A DNA stretch of 11,531 nt from Phycisphaerales bacterium UBA6054 (GTDB taxonomy: Bacteria; Planctomycetota; Phycisphaerae; Phycisphaerales; UBA1924). The notes beneath the pieces were generated by a model. It had not been told where the DNA came from, made no database searches, and saw nothing but the letters and a program-made list of their open reading frames with translations. Within the stretch, counting starts at the first letter, position 1; each line of letters opens with the position of its first letter. Below, piece by piece: positions 7,400 to 11,531 of the stretch. Made by a program: the position numbers and the translations under genes. Location of the stretch: positions 1 through 11,531 of the forward strand of contig DIYM01000049.1 in assembly GCA_002429045.1 (NCBI GenBank), written 5' to 3'.

Positions 7400-7405
7400 T
7401 GCCCG

Positions 7406-7816
7406 TCAGCCCCAGCGGGCCAGCACGATCACGCCCGCGGCGACAACCAGCAACGCGACCGTCAGCCAGAGCCACATGCCCAACGCCGACGGCGTGCCCG
7501 CGCCAGGCCCGGGGATCGATGCGATCTCTTCGGACGCGTGGCGGTCGAGCCCCCCGCGTTGAACGGACCGCTCGGCGATCGCGATGATCGACGCCGCGTG
7601 GATCGGCATGAACCCGAGCCGTTTGGCCGACTGTTCCAGCCTCTCCCGATGGCGCGGCAGCAGGCAGGGCTGGCCGCTCATCAGCAGTTGGACCCGCACG
7701 GCCAGGAGCCACCGCGGATCGGACCGCGCGATCGCCGGTGACGGCCGGGGGTGGGCCGCGCACCGTTCCCGCGCATCGTGCTCGGGCCGAACGGATTGGA
7801 ACGGGATCGGGGTCAT
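7406..7816 (-). CDS. Small conserved-looking protein with C-terminal membrane helix
   Basis: This 136-residue product has a soluble part followed by one strong C-terminal hydrophobic helix (about 112-133) ending in ARWG, the layout of a tail-anchored protein. The core at 32-88 starts with SDPRWLLAVRVQLLMSG and continues with L-P-R-H-R-E-R-L, RLGFMPIHAASIIAIAERS. From memory, short planctomycete proteins share a similar DPRW.LA...L..G....L....R..L......LG....A..IIAI pattern, but I know no function for them. A Pro/Gly-rich linker (about 100-110) joins core and helix. The ATG at 7816 has no Shine-Dalgarno; no better start lies between it and the DPRW core. It is convergent with the protease gene and divergent from the next gene. 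That it is a gene is likely from the helix and core, not from a database match. Confidence 0.68.
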   Translation of the reverse strand: MTPIPFQSVRPEHDARERCAAHPRPSPAIARSDPRWLLAVRVQLLMSGQPCLLPRHRERLEQSAKRLGFMPIHAASIIAIAERSVQRGGLDRHASEEIASIPGPGAGTPSALGMWLWLTVALLVVAAGVIVLARWG

Positions 7817-7934
7817 GGGATTCGGCCCGGCTTACTATCGGATTGGATCGGGCGGGTCGCGCGGACCGATCGGTACCGGGGCCGCAACGCGTGCCCGACG
7901 CGTCCGCGTGCGGGCTCTGGAGAGACTGGCAAGC
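7817..7934. promoter_or_regulatory. Divergent intergenic region with candidate promoter
   Basis: This 118-nt region separates two divergent genes. On the plus strand, TACTAT at 7833-7838 is a -10-like hexamer without a clear -35; it would give a leader of about 90 nt for the gene at 7935. On the minus strand the same stretch reads GATAGT, a possible weak -10 for the gene ending at 7816. CGCGGAC (7860-7866) and GTCCGCG (7902-7908) are inverted arms that could close a hairpin in the plus-strand leader. GGAGAG at 7919-7924 is a likely ribosome-binding site 10 nt before the ATG at 7935. All of these are weak signals read by eye. Confidence 0.35.
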
Positions 7935-8447
7935 ATGGGAAGTTCCGAGAACCAGACACCGCGGGGCGGCAGGCCCGGGGACCACATCGCCACGCTGACC
8001 GGAACGGTCGATCGTCGCGATGCGGTGACGCGCCTGACCAAGCTGTCCAAAGCCGGCAAGCTCGCCGGTTTCGAGCCCGGGACCGGCGACGAGATCGCCT
8101 CGTTCGCCGCGTTCGGCCACCCCTTCGACGGGCGGGTCCTGGTCCGCGCAGAGGGCGACGGGCTCCGGTTCGACCTGCGGATGTCACGGAAGATGCCGAT
8201 GATCTTCGGCGCGGTGCTCGCGGTGTGCGTCTGGCCCGGGCTCCCGCTGACCGACGCCTTCCTCCAGGGCTTCGGCTGGTACGAGCGCCTGACCTCGGGC
8301 GTGTTGCGGACATGGATGTGGTACCTCCCGCTCGCGGCGATCCCGGCGCCGTTCGCGCTGGTGTCGGCGATCAGGAAGTCCCGCCGCAGCGCCCATCGGC
8401 ACGCGGTCGAGACCGTCGAGCGTCTCGGGCCCAAGCTCACCGCCTGA
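7935..8447 (+). CDS. Hypothetical membrane protein with two predicted helices
   Basis: The product from ATG at 7935 has 170 residues. Residues 1-90 look soluble and contain a Lys/Arg-rich patch and short strands (HIATLTGTVDRRDAV, VLVRAEGDGLRFDLRMSRK). Two hydrophobic stretches follow: about 93-116 (MIFGAVLAVCVWPGLPLT) and about 133-153 (MWYLPLAAIPAPFALVSAI). The last ~20 residues are basic (KSRRSAHRH), which by the positive-inside rule would place that end in the cytoplasm. The frame stays open for 117 codons upstream, but those residues are Arg/Ser/Trp-rich and run antisense across the preceding minus-strand gene, so they are rejected. I do not recognise a family. It converges on the ABC-F gene with a 32-nt gap. 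Confidence 0.72.
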   Translation: MGSSENQTPRGGRPGDHIATLTGTVDRRDAVTRLTKLSKAGKLAGFEPGTGDEIASFAAFGHPFDGRVLVRAEGDGLRFDLRMSRKMPMIFGAVLAVCVWPGLPLTDAFLQGFGWYERLTSGVLRTWMWYLPLAAIPAPFALVSAIRKSRRSAHRHAVETVERLGPKLTA

Positions 8448-8448
8448 G

Positions 8449-8475
8449 CCGCCCCGGAACCGCCCCGGAACCGCC
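8449..8475. repeat. Short 11-bp tandem repeat between convergent genes
   Basis: CCGCCCCGGAA occurs twice head to tail (8449-8459, 8460-8470), followed by a partial third copy (CCGCC, 8471-8475). It fills the 32-nt gap between two convergent stop codons. No stem followed by a T-run is present, so it is not a recognisable intrinsic terminator. Confidence 0.6.
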
Positions 8476-8479
8476 ACGC

Positions 8480-10474
<1,995 letters not shown>

Positions 10475-10482
10475 GGGCGTGG

Positions 10483-10488
10483 ACTGTA
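10483..10488 (-). promoter_or_regulatory. -10-like hexamer of possible near-leaderless ABC-F promoter
   Basis: On the minus strand TACAGT ends 8 nt before the ATG at 10474, and no Shine-Dalgarno lies between. A transcription start 7 nt after it would leave a leader of 0-2 nt. It sits just downstream of the terminator of the preceding minus-strand gene, where a new promoter is expected. The -35 region is unconvincing. Confidence 0.38.
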
Positions 10489-10502
10489 GGTGACCACGAC
10501 CC

Positions 10503-10533
10503 GAAGAAAACACGCCCGCGGCGTGCGGGCGTG
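10503..10533 (-). terminator. Intrinsic terminator of the AGCS symporter gene
   Basis: A perfect 9-bp GC-rich stem pairs 10511-10519 (CACGCCCGC) with 10525-10533 (GCGGGCGTG) around a 5-nt loop. Read on the minus strand it is followed directly by TTTTCTTC (complement of 10503-10510). It begins 32 nt after the symporter stop codon and precedes the ABC-F start, so the two minus-strand genes are probably separate transcripts. On the plus strand there is no T-run, so it is one-directional. Confidence 0.82.
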
Positions 10534-10565
10534 CGCGGGCTCGCGGGTTTGCTGGTGCGTGGCCG

Positions 10566-11531
10566 CTACTCGATGTCCTTGCCTTCGACGACATCCTTGA
10601 GCGGGGGCGCCTCGTGCGGGTCCCCGCCGCCGTCTTTCATGCGCTTGAAGTAGTCGCGGTACGCCTTCATCGCCTCGTGGCCGAAGATGAGCATGATCGG
10701 GATGTTCGCGACGAGCATGACACCCAGGCCGAGCGTGGTCCAGGTGTCCAGTTCGGCGTCCGAGCTCAGGATGGCGGACTTCGAGCCGTCCGCCTTCGTG
10801 AGGATCGGCATCGCCGCGACCGTCGTGAGCAGGATCAGCGAGCAATAGATGACCTTGTACACACCAATCGCGGCCCTGGTCGCGTTCTCACCGAACCGAC
10901 CGAACAGGTAGTAGACGCCCTGCTCCCCGTAATAGTTCCACGAGATCATGGTCGAGATCGCGAACAGCCACGCGGCGATCGTGACCACCACCATCCCGAG
11001 CCCGGGGATGGTGCGGTCGAACGCGTACGCGGTCATGGACGCGGCCGAGTAGTCGCCATAGATCGAGAGGTCCGGCTCGCCCTGCGCCGAGCCGCGCAAC
11101 GTCGGCTCGATCTCGGACTCCAGCGAGCCCCACGCGACCGACCATGTGTCGTCCTCGCCCAGAGACACGGTCCCCGTGATCTTCCGAAGATCACGCCCCG
11201 TGTTCTCGTCGGTGTCTGCCGCGACGACCAGGAACACCGTCTCACCCTCACGCCATCCCGAGGCGCCTTCGGCGGTGCGCCGGATCTTGCGGGCGTCCGG
11301 GCTCATCCGAGGCAAAGCCGGCGTCTCGAGCGTCCACTTGCCGGGGATCGGCTCGCCCGAGTCGGGATCGACGGAGGGGACGACGACGACATCGCCCGCC
11401 GACTCGAACGCCGACTCGCCCCCGCGGTTGTACGCGCCCGAGCTGAGGATCACCAACGCGGTCAGCGTGCAGACCACGATCGTGTCGATGAACGGTTCGA
11501 GACCGGCGACCACACCCTCGCGGACCGGCTC
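10566..11531 (-). CDS. Sodium:alanine (AGCS family) symporter, C-terminal part, with large extracytoplasmic insertion
   Basis: The frame stays open to the right edge, so only the last 321 residues are seen (family length is usually 450-550). The GTG at 11513 is not a start: residues before it (EPVREG) continue the family pattern. The match is to AGCS carriers, which import alanine or glycine with Na+: LEPFIDTIVVCTLTALVIL (about 11495-11439), then a TM9-like stretch ending FAISTMISWNYYGEQGVYYLFG, a TM10-like segment (VIYCSLILLTTVAAM) and a last helix (LGLGVMLVANIPIMLIFG), then a charged tail. Between the FIDT helix and the next helix there are about 125 residues (11423-11049) that typical members lack: polar, strand-rich and without membrane segments. 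Counting back from 11 helices with the C-terminus inside, this insertion lies outside the cytoplasm; that placement is inference. An intrinsic terminator follows the stop. Confidence 0.88.
   Translation of the reverse strand, partial: EPVREGVVAGLEPFIDTIVVCTLTALVILSSGAYNRGGESAFESAGDVVVVPSVDPDSGEPIPGKWTLETPALPRMSPDARKIRRTAEGASGWREGETVFLVVAADTDENTGRDLRKITGTVSLGEDDTWSVAWGSLESEIEPTLRGSAQGEPDLSIYGDYSAASMTAYAFDRTIPGLGMVVVTIAAWLFAISTMISWNYYGEQGVYYLFGRFGENATRAAIGVYKVIYCSLILLTTVAAMPILTKADGSKSAILSSDAELDTWTTLGLGVMLVANIPIMLIFGHEAMKAYRDYFKRMKDGGGDPHEAPPLKDVVEGKDIE

Noticed and set aside
7584..7934. A 117-residue N-terminal extension of the gene at 7935
   Set aside because: Composition is shadow-like and it lies antisense to the small minus-strand gene. 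ATG 7935 has an acceptable ribosome-binding site.
8449..8475. CRISPR-like or regulatory repeat
   Set aside because: There are only two full 11-bp copies with no spacers; it is a simple tandem duplication.
10475..10594. A 40-residue N-terminal extension of the ABC-F protein
   Set aside because: It would read through the terminator hairpin and past the end of the symporter gene, and is Arg/Ser-rich. Cassette homology begins right after ATG 10474.

Overview
The window is a dense, very GC-rich bacterial chromosomal segment with housekeeping genes, small gaps and no mobile elements, RNA genes or CRISPR. The style suggests a planctomycete, most likely class Phycisphaerae. The pointers are a YdjY-domain secreted protein, a small single-helix protein with a 'DPRWLLAVR' core, a MurD outside any visible division/cell-wall cluster, a GC-rich ABC-F ATPase, and start codons without Shine-Dalgarno sequences. 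The taxonomic call is inference from gene content, not from a marker search.

Layout. Positions 1-7399 hold six genes on the plus strand in one tight run: priA (its 5' end lies outside the window), murD, a YdjY-domain lipid- or periplasm-directed protein, a D-amino-acid-oxidase-family flavoprotein, panB and an HtrA/DegP-type protease. Gaps are 35 nt or less and two junctions overlap, so this looks like an operon or a set of nested transcripts. A small minus-strand gene (7406-7816) converges on the protease gene. It is divergent from a plus-strand two-helix membrane protein gene (7935-8447) across a 118-nt region. The right end is minus-strand: an ABC-F translation-type ATPase (8480-10474) and the C-terminal part of a sodium:alanine (AGCS) symporter that runs off the right edge. 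A clear intrinsic terminator separates the last two.

The most striking object is the flavoprotein at 4013-5050. Its D-amino-acid oxidase signature (HNYGHGG type, normally near the C-terminus) lies at residues 46-64, before the dinucleotide-binding GxGxxG at residues 85-90. Its C-terminus stops exactly where the moved segment would normally begin. The gene therefore reads as a natural circular permutation of the DAAO fold. Its neighbours MurD (adds D-glutamate) and PanB (uses 2-oxoisovalerate, the product expected from D-valine oxidation) allow, but do not prove, a D-amino-acid connection.

A second theme is start-site architecture. Three genes (the oxidase, panB and the ABC-F gene) have a TANNNT -10-like hexamer ending 5-8 nt before the start codon and no Shine-Dalgarno, as expected for leaderless mRNAs. 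murD and the protease gene have clear purine-rich ribosome-binding sites. Smaller oddities are a non-standard zinc-ligand set in PriA, an altered MurD P-loop, a ~125-residue extracytoplasmic insertion in the AGCS symporter, and a small insertion in the second ABC-F ATPase domain.
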